A stretch of DNA of 64,000 nt, taken from the NCBI GenBank assembly GCA_029962745.1, contig CM057153.1:36287340-36351339 (forward strand). Direction: 5' to 3'. Position numbers and translations under genes: made by a program. How positions within the stretch are numbered: position 1 is the first letter of the stretch; each line of letters begins with the position of its first letter. The notes below the pieces were generated by a model. It worked only from the letters and a program-made list of their open reading frames with translations, was not told where the DNA came from and did not search any database. Source of the DNA: Echinometra lucunter. Lineage: Eukaryota; Echinodermata; Echinoidea; Camarodonta; Echinometridae. This document shows positions 44,055-56,455 of this stretch, one piece after another.

Positions 44055-44678
44055 CTGTCACTAGTTAGATCTAACGTTCTAACCAGGTAATTTGGATGCA
44101 TTTGTATGATAGTGTCAAAAGAAGAAGAACGAATGAATGATAATCAATCTGAGATTAAGATTTGGGAATGAAGGATGGACAAAGTCAATGCCATGGAATT
44201 GTGAGCAGAATTAATTGTCAAAAATATTGAGATGAATCACGGCATAAGCAAGTGAAACAATTAAGAAATCTAAATATGCTAGACCCTAGTCCTAGATTAT
44301 AACGTTAGAAGAATAAGTTAGGAATAGAAATTAGAAGTCTAACTTAACGGTAAACATGTGATTATCTAAATATATTAGCATCAGCCGTGCGAATGCCGGC
44401 AGGATGTAGGTACTTGTATTTGATGGTCTCCTTTTTGTTGAATTACATAATTTTCACAATCATTTAGATTGATAATGATAGGCCTATAATAGGCTATGAT
44501 AGTTAACGTTAGACCTATGCTATGTCTCAGAATCTGAGCAATGCTTTTCATTGTTTTTGCCCCCACCCCTCTTTTTAAGCCATAATGACAGATGCTAAAT
44601 AATTCTTTTGTATTTTTTAAGGATGTCAGCTCTATTGCCCCTCTATAAGTTCACCTCGGGTGTGGCAACAGGGTATTT

Positions 44679-44709
<31 letters not shown>

Positions 44710-47094
44710 GGGGGGGGGGAGTACTCTGCGGTTTTTAACCTTGGCCCACAGGTGAGTTTACCTTTTAAATGAAAGAGTAGAGTCTAGATCTAGAGCTATC
44801 AATTCATTTCATTTATTTCATTTCCAACTATCAATAGTTGCATGACCTTGCGTTCCTGCATACTCTTTATTTTTATTCATCTTCTCCTTTTTTGCTGATC
44901 GCTTGAAATATCAGGGGGGGGGAGGGGGCTGCCCCCTGCCCCCACATCCACTAGTGCCACCCCTGCTACAACTGTTCATTTAAAAAAGTAAGCTTTGATT
45001 GTGTTTTTGTTAATTTTTCATAGAGCAGTGATAAGTTGTAAGTCTTCTGTACATAAGCAAATATCAAATCAGCATTTTCCATGGATGTTTTGGATTTTGA
45101 AATTAGCTTTTCATCAAATCTGGTATCATTTCAAGTAGCTATGAATGAAATTCACTGTAAGAAAATGTTTCCCCCTAATTTGTCAAAGATTTTTCAGACT
45201 ACCCCCACCCCCTCCCTTTCCCTACAGGAGAATCCTGGGTCTGCCACTGGGTTAGGTTGTCCTTTGAGAATTGACCAGCAAGTTAGAAATAAAGTTCAGA
45301 ATAAAGATAGCTCAGAGTCCAGCACACAATACACAATAAGAATCATAAGCATCCTTTGACCTAGCTTGCAATGCAGATAATCATACCACTAAGCATAAAT
45401 TGCATTTGGAACCAATGGGGATAATTCTTTCTTCTGTAAATGGAGCCCCCATTCATTTTCTATGTGCTTAGCCATTTTGTATCAATACCTGTACACTAAG
45501 ACTATTTGCACAGCAGCTGCCCATTATCTGTCAATCAGATTCCTAGCAAACAGTTTGCTGCCCTCCCATTGGACAATTGTTCAGTTGTGGGAGGTTCTAC
45601 AGCAAGTGTAAACAGATGGCATTATGTCCGTCCCCCTCCCACATTGGAACACATGTGCTCTCCATGCAGCTTTGTACAGTAGAGTATTCGTGTTTGTTCT
45701 TTGTAGACAATTTTTATTCATGGTCATGTGGGCAGTACAGTTATGCACAGTTAGTTTAGCTGATGACTGCAATAAACTGAGCTCCTTGTTTATGAAGGGT
45801 TTTGAAGATCATCAAGTTTTACAGGGAAATCTCTACCTCTCTTTGGTAAATCAGGAGGATAATCTGTGTCTGCTTGTGCAATGGCTATAAATGTTTAGCA
45901 TTCCAACTTGGACTTGCCTAATTATAGGATCTCTTTCACAGATGTTGTGTTGGACAACAATGTATAAATACAGGAACAACAATTTTGGTAGGACTTGGAT
46001 GGTGTTAAAGGAAGCTGATTAGCCAGATTCTTTTTGGAAATCTTGAACTGCCACATGAGCGAACAGCAAAGGTCTTACAATACCAGTTACAATATAACCT
46101 TTGGAAATGCCTGGGCCTTTGCAGTGAGGTTGCTTTCAAGTGTATTCTTGAGCGGGAGTAGTGAACGCATTAAGTGGGTAGACTTGTGGTCAATTTTGGA
46201 ACATCCTGTTGACTGGGGATTTGTGTCTGCAAGGTCATGAGGGGTCAAGTTCCCTTTCATTAACCCCCGCCCAGAGGTTTCGTACTCTGGCCTACTGGCT
46301 GTATAGCAAATTCTGTTCAAGTGCAGAGATATTGACTTGGGATATTTGTAAATGTACAGTACTGAGGACGATCACACCCCTTTATGGATTAATGGAGGAT
46401 GAAATTCTTTTTCAGGGCTAAACAAATGTAGACAGGATGGCATTTATGTTTCTAAAGTATTGGAGACTTTGAGAAACTTATGACGTTATTATTCATTTGT
46501 CAAAACAAGAAAGCAAATTGAACTGAACTGCCTGTAATTAATGAGTTTTCAACCCAGGATGAATAAAGAATTACAACACTGGTCGTGGGTTGACTGTATA
46601 TAGGCTTTCTGGCATGCTTTATAAATCCTGGCAGTCGACTGTTGCAGTACATATAAAGAAAGCTTGAAGCTTTTTAGTATGACCACAAGTTCTTCAAATC
46701 TGCTATGCAAGCTCAATATACACTCTAGACTTGGGTTCTGATTATATTTACCATTAGTATGGATATTACACATATTGACCCGAATGGGAAATCAAATCAT
46801 GAAAGCTTTGTACTCCCTAGAAACGTCCTCGAAGCAGAGTAAAGAGGAAATGTGAATGTGAATATGTGATTCTATCAACATAGCTCTCTACTTCTTGATC
46901 CCGTGTGAAACTTTGTTTTCAGATGGTATCGCTCTTTTGCAAATTTATTGTCATTGTGTATAACCCAAGCTGAGGTATTTTTAGCTCTAACTGTAGAACC
47001 GGAGGAATTCAGTTATTTGATGCTGCTTTCCTGGAATTCTATAATGAGGAATTATTCAGATTCTGGTTTGCTAGACTAGATCAAGACGAAAAAC
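44055..47094. other. No supported gene; possible 5' region of gene starting at 47095
   Basis: Poly-T then G run (44679-44719); a retroposon-like tail, minus strand (44805-44850); a G/C-run repeat with ACTAGTGCCACCCCTG (44915-44968). Inverted CCAAT (CCCATTGGACAATTG, about 45567-45581) lies in relatively G+C-rich DNA and could belong to a promoter. TTATTCAG at 47052-47059 could be a splice acceptor for the exon at 47095. Confidence 0.35.
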
Positions 47095-47160
47095 ATGGAC
47101 GGTCATAAGAAAGAGAGGAGGCGCTATTCAAGCTATGAATCCAGGAGTCATAATACAGAG
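47095..47160 (+). CDS. First coding exon (22 codons) of a gene extending right
   Basis: ATG at 47095 with A at -3 and G at +4; an in-frame TAG six codons upstream fixes the start. The reading frame of 22 codons ends exactly at GAG|GTAAGG, a near-consensus 5' splice site, phase 0. The peptide is basic and serine/arginine-rich (MDGHKKERRRYSSYESRS...). Two readings are open: an SR-type or CLK-type nuclear protein, or the cytoplasmic N-terminus of a teneurin, whose vertebrate members begin MD.K and carry a KERRYT.SS-like stretch and have very long first introns. Neither can be confirmed from 22 residues. No following exon was found up to 64000. Confidence 0.5.
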
Positions 47161-47299
47161 GTAAGGTGGTATACCTGGAAGATCAGTGGATAGTCAAAAT
47201 CTCACATGTTGCTATTCCATACAAACTGATGTATTGTAATTCAGAAATTCTGAAACAAGGTTGATGTTACAAATGTTAAACAGTCTGAAAAATGATCGC

Positions 47300-47793
47300 T
47301 TAAAGACATTGGTTAACATTGTTATGATTTTAAGAAATCTTGTTTTGTTACTTGAAAATGGGATAAACATAAGGGTTATAGTGTAAAAATAACAGTCTGA
47401 AAGTTTCAAAGTATAATATCCACAGGAAGTATTTTTAAATACCAAAAATGTGAACCAATGTTTGAAAAATATACGAGGGTCGGTTGCACAGAATAGACAT
47501 ATTAAAGGAGTGCGCATGCGCGTATGACTCGCCGTACTGTGTGTATTGGCGTATCACGCGGTGGGAGGCACATAACGGCATTTTCAAATTCAAGCAAAAT
47601 GGTCCTCTTAGTGATTGTCTCGTGAGACGAAGGATAATAAAATCGCTGTTTGCGTTTAACTTACACTTTTTCATTCCAAATTATGGTTGGTTTCAGGGTT
47701 TTTGAGTACAAATACAAGTATTCATACACATGTTTCATCTTAGTTTGAGAAGTTTTTAAATAAGCTACTCACAAAGTTAGCCAATGCCTTTAA
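47300..47793 (-). mobile_element. TTAA-flanked MITE, copy 2
   Basis: Reverse orientation. TTAA at 47300-47303 and 47790-47793; ends AGACATTGGTTAAC and GTTAGCCAATGCCT. About 486 bp. Lies in the presumed first intron, 140 bp after the donor site. Confidence 0.88.
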
Positions 47794-49475
47794 TGTTTGC
47801 CTAACAGTAACAAAGCAGAGTAATAAAACCTTATACATCTTTTAATTATTTAATACTTCTCAAAGTTGCCCTTAAGAAGTCAAATGACCTGCCTGAAAGA
47901 TTGATAGATACTTGCTTGACAAATCAACAGCAAGAATTTGATAGATAATAGAAACAATTACATGTACTTTGCTTTCAGAATTCATGCAAATTTTGTTGGT
48001 TAGCAATCTGGTATATTTTTTTTCTTCTAATTCTACACTGGGTAGGTGTACAGTTCATCCAAAAGTTGGTTGGAAACAATTACAGTCTCATTCAGTAATG
48101 AATGAACATTTTAAACCCAATTTTCTTTCGTTTGCTATCAGACATTGAGTACCATGCAGTTGAATGAAAGAACAAGAAATGTTGGTTTTATGAAATCTGT
48201 CTTTAATTTTAAATATCCCTTCCAAAATACTGATCATTATCATAATTCATTTTCTGCATTGGCAAGAGAGATGACATGAGAGATGAAAATATATCACGCA
48301 GATAGATAACTTTTTTTGTTCTTTTTTTGTTTTTGTTTCGTATTTTTTTAATTTGCCAGATGCATGAGCTTTGGCTGGCAGGGTTTAGAAAAGGTTAACT
48401 GCATTACCATGATCAGTACATCCTCTCCACGCACTACCTTGTTTTGTCTGTAGATGGTTACAGTCCATAATCCATTTACATTATTCCACCTAATTCAATT
48501 GTCTACATGTGGCAGTAGTCCACATGATTTAAAGACACAAGAATAGTATAGAGATTGAGAAATGTTTGATTATTTTGTGGGAGAGTTCTGTTCAGAATGA
48601 GAATAATTAAGTCAGTTGAAGGTTTGGAACCATCAGGATGATATCAAATTATCAAATGGTTCTGTCTAAGTCTATGTAACATTAACACTTTATCTGTATG
48701 AGACTTCTTAAATCATTGTGTAGCAACAAAGAAGGTGAAGGAAGGAGAGTAAAAATAAAAAAACACTCAGGACTGGAATATATATACTGCCATCTGAAGT
48801 AAAACTGGGAAGACAGATTTAACCAATGCTTTATGTATTTGTGCACTGTGCTTTCACAATCTTGGAAAACATCTCAGATACAGTCCAATTTCTGTAGGTG
48901 GTTTGTGGCATTGACATTGTCGAGGAGTTGAATATTGTTGATATGATTGAGTAAAAATCTTATTACTTTTGATGTGATGGATTATACCTTACATCAACTA
49001 GACCTTGAATTCTACAAGTGAATACCTGCTCTTTTAATAACCACAATTTTTATTCTTTCAGATGTGATATTTATGAATATGAAGGGGGGGGGGAATTGTT
49101 GAGTGACATTTTCTTTGGGTGGTAATCTTGATCAAAATATGACTGCGGTATTTCACAGCACTTGTAAACAGTCTGACATTTGTAATATCATATCAGCAGT
49201 GTAACTGGACCCTTTAGTATTGCGGTAGTTTTGTTCATTTGGGTAAAAATGATCTAGATCTGTAGCCACAAAATGAAGTTCCTCTTTTGAGGAAGATTTT
49301 TTTTTTCTCTGATGAGTGCAAGGAGACTTCCAAGATGTCAAAGGAGCATAATTTCTAAGGGTGCATTGAAATGATTTTATATAAATGGACTTGATTGGAA
49401 GAAGGTCATTTAAAGCAGGTTATATTAAAAGATGGAAAAGACAGCAGACATACATTATGTAGCAAGGAGAGTGAA
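47794..49475. other. Presumed intron, no exon seen
   Basis: AT-rich; frames are short and without splice support. Confidence 0.4.
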
Positions 49476-49502
49476 GGAGAGAGAGAGAGAGGGGGGGGGG
49501 GG
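49476..49502. repeat. (GA)n plus G run
   Basis: GAGAGAGAGAGAG then G11. Confidence 0.9.
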
Positions 49503-49659
49503 CAGCAAGCCAGATAGAGAGATGGATTTTGATCTGGACTTGTCGTGTTGACAATTTGGTAATTTTATGTTTTGTTTATTGTTATTCATATGGGACCAAT
49601 CTTGTCTTTCATTCATTTTTTGTTTGTTATGTTCGTTTGTTTCTTGTTTTATTTTGTAT

Positions 49660-49815
49660 TTTTTGTATATATGGGAAAACTGATGAAACCATCCTGGGTA
49701 ATAAATGAATAAATAATAAATGAATAAATAAGTAAATAGATTTGAATAAAGTGAATGAATGAATGAATGAATGAATAAATAAATAAATAAATAAATAAAC
49801 AAATAAATAAATGGA
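49660..49815 (+). repeat. Retroposon 3' tail, (GAATAAAT)n / (AAAT)n
   Basis: TGGGAAAACTGATGAAACCATCC followed by GAATAAAT, GAATGAAT and AAAT tandem units. Confidence 0.6.
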
Positions 49816-49995
49816 GAGAGAGAGAGTGTCTGTAGGAAGGGAGGAGAGAGAGGTAGAAAAATAAGCAAGAAAGAAACCAAGAGAGCTAGAGCTGGTGAGA
49901 TGAAAGAAAGGGGAATGAGGGGGGGGGGGGGTGGTGGTGGGGTATACTTACATGCATGTTGGCTTGGACAGTAGATTCACTAGATACCAGTACTT
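49816..49995. repeat. GA-rich and G-run low complexity
   Basis: GAGAG stretches and G12 at 49919, followed by GTGGTGGTGG. Confidence 0.7.
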
Positions 49996-50036
49996 ATATG
50001 CTTTTTACACTGCGTTTTCTTAGCCCCGGACTATCC

Positions 50037-50603
50037 TTAAAGGAGAATGCAACCCAGACTTTAGTGTGCATCCAGTGAATGAAGAAAAACAAGAAGAATA
50101 AACAGTGAAAGTTTGAGGAAAATCAGACAATCTGTTCAAGAGTTATGAACTTTGAAAGTTTAAGTTAATCCTTATTATAGGGATCCTTTGCTAGTATTTG
50201 TGATATCATCATGGACAACTTCCTATTCATTTTGTACACAGAATTCAACATTTTATTTATTTTCAAGAGAAATAAAAGTTCTTTTGACTTATTGTTTGAG
50301 TATGGCATGGCTATATCAATTCTGCAAGCATATTGGGAAGAATTGTGTTGATTCCTAACTTGAAATTTCATATAAATCAATATTTTTGAAAAACTATGTA
50401 CAGAATGAATTGAGAGTTGTCCACGATGACATCACAAATGCTGGCAAAGTTGCCAACTCAAGGATCCTCACAATAGGGATTTACTGAAACTTTCAAAACT
50501 CATAACAGATTGTCCGATTTTGCTCAAACTTTCACTATTTACTCTTCTTGGTCATCTTTATTCACTAAGAGCAAACTGATGCTTGAGTTGCATTCTCCTT
50601 TAA
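50037..50603. mobile_element. Second TTAA element, full-length palindrome
   Basis: TTAA at 50037-50040 and 50600-50603; ends AGGAGAATGCAAC and GTTGCATTCTCCT. Almost the whole 559 bp folds: GTGAAAGTTTGAGGAAAATC pairs with GATTTTGCTCAAACTTTCAC, and GATATCATCATGGACAACTT with AGTTGTCCACGATGACATC. It interrupts the surrounding foldback element. A TTAA MITE of piggyBac-like specificity by family knowledge. Confidence 0.88.
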
Positions 50604-50771
50604 CCCTCTACTATCCGTATCCCCGGACTATTTATTGTTGCTTTTTACACTTGCTATTTTTAGTCCAGTACTATCGGCTTTTACTAAACACTCGGGTCGC
50701 GGCTCGCTGGGTATGGTGCGCCAAGTGTTAACTAGATTATTCGGTCCAAAACTAGTCAGTTTACACTAAAC

Positions 50772-50863
50772 CAGGTGCGGATCCAGGATGCGCACAGGGG
50801 GCACGTGCCCCCCCCCCCCCCCCCCCCCCTTGAGCCAAAAGTATGCCTTGTGCCCCCTCTTTT

Positions 50864-50894
<31 letters not shown>

Positions 50895-50958
50895 TTTGTT
50901 TTTGCTTGTCAAAATTTAGTGTGCCCCCTCTTTCACTCACTCCTGGATCTGCTCCTGC
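50772..50958. mobile_element. Small C-run element, AGGNGCGGATCCAGGA family
   Basis: Inverted ends AGGTGCGGATCCAGGA and (reverse complement) AGGAGCAGATCCAGGA, a C run of about 20 (50810-50829), then an (ATTT)n run (50864-50899). Inserted inside the composite foldback element; same family as 42533. Confidence 0.7.
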
Positions 50959-51626
50959 AGTAAACCGCTAACATATACATGTAGCCACGCCTGCAAGCAT
51001 ACTCTGGCAAACTGATCCGTCTGCCGTCTGCTATGCACAAAGTTCAATGTTTGTAACAAAACAGTCAATGGCCCGGGTGAATTGAATATAGCAGGCTTAA
51101 TACCAGCTTAATGAGAGAGAGATCATAGTCATAAATCCTTTCTGTTTACCAGTATTCATACTGGTAGGAAATTTCTGTTGCAAAATCGTGTATTGCATTT
51201 CATTTTGTGACGACATGGTTCACTGCTCGTGAATTCTATAAAGAAATAGTGTTTTAGTGCACTTTTGACACTGAAACTGTGTAGTTTTGGACCAAATAAC
51301 TCAGTTAACACTTGGCGCCCCATAGCCAGCATGCCACGACTCGAGTGTTTTCCAGCGTGCCGTGACCCGAGTATTTAGTAAAAGCCGTACTATCTATGAA
51401 GTCAGGCATGCTTTTATTGCTTAGCACCACAATTGTGGGGTTAGCCCTGCTTTTTTGCAGGGCCAGCTAGTACAGGACTATTGGTGGGGCTAGCCCACTT
51501 TTACAAAAACCAATGTAAACAGAAAATGGGCTAAGGATAGTCCAGTACTATTGGTGGGGCGAAGGCCTCCCTTTGCCCCACCAATAGTACGGGGCTAAGC
51601 AAAAATATGCCAGTCTAAAAAGCCCA

Positions 51627-52836
51627 TAAAGTCATTATATCAGGATCCAGTCAAGTGGAAAGAATTATGTACATGTCATTCCATTTATGATTTCACTGGA
51701 AAGGTGGTATCTTTCTATCGTAATGAAGCACTTACCACCTTGTTATTTTCTTCAGCATGGATTGTTTTTAGAGTGACATCATGTTAATTAAGTGTTTGGC
51801 ATTGAATCAGCATGCATTGAAGTATCAAGGCTCCAGAGTCCAGGGTTATGAGGATGTTTAATTTAAAGGTATTAAATATGTTTTTTAAGGTACTTGATGA
51901 AAAAACAACAACAAAAAAGGTATTTTGAAGGTAGATTATGTAGATTATCAGTTATATATATGTTATAAGAGGATTACATTTTCTGTGTGTGAGAACTTCA
52001 GCAGCATGTGGGCTTCATTTTTTGTTTTATTTTATTTGTTATTCATCTAGAGAGAGATATCACCAGAGTCATTTTTATCCTTGGAAATATATCTCATTAT
52101 GTTTCTTGCGATCTGATCAATTCTAAGTGAAAATGTAATGCTTCTGTCCCCCCCCCCCAAGGTAATATATATTTTAAGGCTACCTCTTTTAAAGTCAGCC
52201 CTTGGTTCTTGTTATTGAGAGCAGTTTCTCCTACATGCATTTCAGGCAATTAGGAACCTTCCTGGCAAATGTGCATTTCAAAATAATTCATCCCAGGGCT
52301 TTGGCTACATACTTCCTAAGTTCTTTTAAAAAGCTATCCTGGGTCAAGAGTCACTTTAAATCTTTGAATATACAGAAGAAGTAATGAGACTGAGAGTCAG
52401 AGACAGAATGATTTTCCAACATGTGCTTGTATTAGGGAGTTGGAATGAAGTTTAGTATTTCATCTCAAATTTATATTTATTAATTGCAAAGTCTTACCCA
52501 TATTTTGATTTTTCTGTATGTACTTCTTTGCAATATTAGCAAGGCATTGAACTTTTCCCCCCATATTTTGATGATTAAAACCACAATATACGGTTTCTTC
52601 TATTTAATGCATGAACACACTTTGTCAGTGTTTATAAGGCACTCTTTTCTCAAATTGCCAGTATACCAGGGAGTTGGAAACAAACCTGGTTAGTCTACTA
52701 TTTTCCGAGTCAACATAACCTTTAGTGGAATAATTCAACACCCACATTATACATTTAGTGCTGGAGGCATTTAAGATTTTCTTTGAAAAGTGATTTCTAA
52801 AAAATAACACACTTATGTGGTGATAGCAGGAAAAGC

Positions 52837-52838
<2 letters not shown>
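51627..52838. other. Presumed intron, nothing identified
   Basis: AT-rich, with a C run at 52149. The frame at 52202-52384 is unconvincing. Confidence 0.4.
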
Positions 52839-52883
<45 letters not shown>

Positions 52884-52937
52884 AGAGTAAGAGATATGAG
52901 AAGAGGGAGGAGAGAGAGAGAGAGAGAGAGAAAGGGA
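52839..52937. repeat. (GA)n microsatellite
   Basis: Two long GA runs separated by GTAAGAGTAAGAG. Confidence 0.95.
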
Positions 52938-53751
52938 GAGGGAGGTAAAACTTAGGACAGTGCAGGTTCTTCCCATTATAAGAAAACAAACTGAAGCAGA
53001 GTCGCTAAGGCTGTTGTAATCCTTATGTGTTATTCCAGGAAAATTAATTTATTAGAGATGAAATGATTTCGAAGCATAATTTAGGCTTACACCTTCTTTA
53101 CTGCATAAAGTAAACAAGAAGATTGATATATATGCCTTGTTTTTAGGAGAGAAAAACAGAAAATAGGGAGTTTTTGATGGTATTGTGAACTTTTCTGAGG
53201 AACCAAGGGGAACCATGGACTGGCATGTCCTTAGAAAATGCTGAGAATCTATCGGGAGGGGGGATTGATTCAACTCCCAAAGTGGAAACTTTGCAGTAAA
53301 CGAAAATGAAGATTGACATCTTATGTGGAATCTAAGTAAAGCACAGATAGCACATTAGAAATACATGTATGATACAGTGTTCTTATAATTTGCATAACGT
53401 GAAGGTCCTTTATGAATGATTATATAAGGGTTATAGTGTCCAGCACTATAAAAAGTAATGTCCACTGAAAATACACAGCTGATATCATCCTTTTGACGTC
53501 ATCTCTCATTTTGCATAAGACAGTCGATGAAATTGCTGCGACTTATTAAAGTGGCTAATACTATTTTTCAGAATATTTATACGTACATGAACTAAAAGTG
53601 TACTTTAGTAAATGTGCTTAGTATTCTGGATCCATTGCATTGTACTAATTGTATACTGGAGAAATTCGATATCACTAATGTGCTTGTCACATGCTAAAAT
53701 TAGGATCTGTATTGTAAACTGATCAAAGTATTTATATTCTTTTTTCTTGCT
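52938..53751. other. Presumed intron, nothing identified
   Basis: No exon or repeat of note. Confidence 0.4.
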
Positions 53752-54230
53752 TTAAAGGCATTACTTAACATTGTTGTAATTTGAAAAAAAATATTTTACT
53801 ACTTGAAAATGGGATAAACATAAGGTTTATAGTGTAAAAACACCAGTCTGAAAGTTTTAAAGTATAATATCCACAGCAAGTATTTTCAAATATTAGAAAT
53901 ATGAACCAATATTTGAAAAATATATAGGGGTCAGTTGCACAGACTAAACGTAAGGAGTGCGCATGGCTCACCGGACCGTACTGTGTGTATTGGTGTATCA
54001 CGTTGAGGGAGGCAGATAACGGTCTTTTTGAACTCTAGCAAAACGGTCCTCTCGTTTATCGTCTCTCAAACCAAATATAATAAAATCATGGCTTGCATCT
54101 TACTAACAGTTTTTCATTCCAAGTTGTGGTTGGATTCAGGGTTTTTGAGCACAAATACAAGTACTCATACACATGTTTCATCTTTATTTGAGAATTTTTT
54201 AAATCGGCTGCTCACAAAGTTAGCCAATGC
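53752..54230 (-). mobile_element. TTAA-flanked MITE, copy 3 (one end damaged)
   Basis: Reverse orientation. TTAA at 53752-53755 and AGGCATTACTTAAC at the left end. The right end reads GTTAGCCAATGCC but then AACTTT, so the second TTAA is lost. About 475 bp. Confidence 0.85.
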
Positions 54231-54595
54231 CAACTTTATAGCTCACTATGGACATGGGCCAATGCTTTGGATTTAGATACTTGATATACAATCCATGGAG
54301 TTTCCCCTGTATTAAGCCCATGGGACTGAAGTAGTTCAGCACTTAACAGGTCAAAGGTATATTGAATGATGATTGAAAAAAAAAAAGAAAGTACATGTAT
54401 GTGTTCTGTTGTGTTGAAATGATTTTATTTCTTGCTTTCGTAATCAAAATGAAAGAAACCAACATTTCTAGAATTCAAATATTCCCTCTCCAGATAGCGT
54501 GCATACATTTGACCCCCGCCCCCCTCCACAATTTTCCTAATATGTAGTGCTTTAAATTTTGTGTTGTTTGGCACAAGCATAGCATTCTTTCCTGT

Positions 54596-54895
54596 GGGTG
54601 TATCACAAAGACTAAGATTGACTAAAATTGCACTTAACTATAGCTGGCCATTCATGCCACTGTTTTCTTTCACCATGAATCTCTCAAAGGATTTGCAAAT
54701 TCATGGTCACAAATCTGCAGAATTTACAATTTTTTATAGTTCATTAAGGAAGAAAACCAAAAATGTAAATTCTTTAAATTTGTGACAATGATTTGCTTAT
54801 CCTTTGAGAGACTGATGGTGAAAGCAAATAGTGGCATGAATGGCCTGCCATAGTTAAGAGCGATTTGAGTCAATCTTAGTCTTTGTGAAACACCC
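54596..54895. mobile_element. Hairpin MITE, GGGTGTTTCAC family, copy 2
   Basis: GGGTGTATCACAAAGACTAA (54596) and its complement at the right end (TTAGTCTTTGTGAAACACCC). The interior also pairs: GGCCATTCATGCCACT with AGTGGCATGAATGGCC, and TCTCTCAAAGGAT with ATCCTTTGAGAGA. Nearly the whole 300 bp folds. Same termini as 25232-25428, with a longer interior. Confidence 0.85.
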
Positions 54896-55954
54896 CCCTG
54901 GTTATGATGTCATCTCCTGACAGCTAGAAGGGCATTAAATCTGTGTTATAAGATTTCCATGTACATGAGAGTGTGTACCATTCTTTATCAGTGTTTATGA
55001 TGTGATCCATAATCATATAACTGACATGCAGTTTTCTGAAAAAAATCTTTTGTCGGGGGGCTAATTTTGTGCTGCGGGAGGGTTTCATTTAATTAATTTT
55101 CTTCTTTAGAAAGGGGATTCAAATTGAAGTGTAGTTTAATATGTGGACAGGGTCCATCTAAATGTCTTAATGTTAAGAATTTGGAGTTAAATTGATGTAG
55201 GGCCATGGGTACAACTTGTGTTTATTAATTAGATCACTGTTGATGATAATGAAATGGTACATGTAATACTGAAATGCGCAAAAGATCTGTGCTGTTTGGT
55301 ATCAGTCTTTGAAGTCAAAGTTCAGAAACATCAAACCTAATTTATGTAAATATTTACAGTAATTGCATAAAGTTGATTGGAATTAATGACATATGTGTAG
55401 TATGTTGTTAGTGCTACTAATGACATTCATTTCCTGTGATATGCCACTTCAGCGAATATCTGTAAATGTGGAAGGGCATTGTTCACATTCACATCAAATG
55501 TGGGTCGAGTCTTAACTCTGTCAAAATCTTAGCCATCCACTTCGCCTGACCCCCAAATCATGCTACTTTTCATTCTTACAGCAGCTAGACAGCATCGCAT
55601 CTCCTATTCCTATTTGTTCCATCGGTTGAACACAAGCTCATGCAAGATATGTTCATACATTCTTCTGTTTTTGTTTGTACGCTGTAAGAAACATGTATTC
55701 ATAGCTCATCCACAAGAAGATATCTCAATTCTCTCAAAGTACATGTATGACACAAAGTTGGCTAGCTGTATGGGTATTTTAATGATGCTGGTACCACTCA
55801 GCGTAGATTTTTTTAGAGTTCACGCGAGAGTCAGAGAAGAGAAGTGAATGATATTGTATATGATTGAAGTAGCCTAAATTCAGATCACTTTTCTATTCTC
55901 TGCCAGGTGGATACATACTATATTTTTGTTATTATTTTAGAAATTTAATATATT
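54896..55954. other. Presumed intron, nothing identified
   Basis: The frame of 95 codons at 55560-55847 is not recognisable. Confidence 0.4.
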
Positions 55955-56080
55955 CTTGAAATTGTTGTAATTTTTAAGGCTTGGCAAATAAAGTCAATCA
56001 ATCCATCAATGAAACGCCATGAGTGTCGCAGCTTTACAGATGTGAGCGCTATATAGAAAGCTATTACTGGTATTTTGGAT
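55955..56080 (+). repeat. Retroposon 3' end and adjoining repeat end
   Basis: GGCAAATAAAGTCAATCAATCCATCAAT is an AATAAA plus (CAAT)n tail. It is followed by GTCGCAGCTTTACAGATGTG AGCGCTATAT, similar to 21950-21990. Confidence 0.5.
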
Positions 56081-56455
56081 CCTTAACTGTATTCAAGACG
56101 GGACCTTTTATGGCAGTGAGTACATGTATGAAAGGGGCTGAGGTCTTGAACTTCTTTTTAATACTTAGCATCTTTGCAATCAAAGCCCATTTGATTAATT
56201 TGTTTCTGTACTCTGTAAAGTGCAAGGACTGTCAGGTAGGAATGATGGCACAGACATTTGTAAGTACATGTACAAGTATGTTAATTATTGCATTCATTTG
56301 CCTTGGTTCAAACTCATGTTCATTTTTTGTAGTAAACAGAAAATTGGCATAAAACTGGCTAAATGTAGTCTCATATTGTCCCCATTCTATGAAAAGATAT
56401 TCCTTTATTAATGGATGAATTTTAATGCAGATATGTGTAAGGAATGCTATAGATC

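Larger units (their letters stand above)
49996..51626. mobile_element. Composite foldback element carrying two later insertions
   Basis: Outer ends: GCTTTTTACACTGCGTTTTC then TTAGCCCCGGACTAT (49999-50035), matched by the reverse complement of 51585-51626 (CTTTTTAGACTG ... GCTTAGCCCCGTACTAT). Inner arms: 50670-50756 and 51283-51388 share CTTTTACTAAA, ACTCGGGTC, GCCAAGTGTTAACT and GGTCCAAAACTA. 51545-51560 and 51575-51590 form a perfect 16-bp stem. Without the insertions at 50041 and 50772 the element is about 0.9 kb. Confidence 0.75.
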
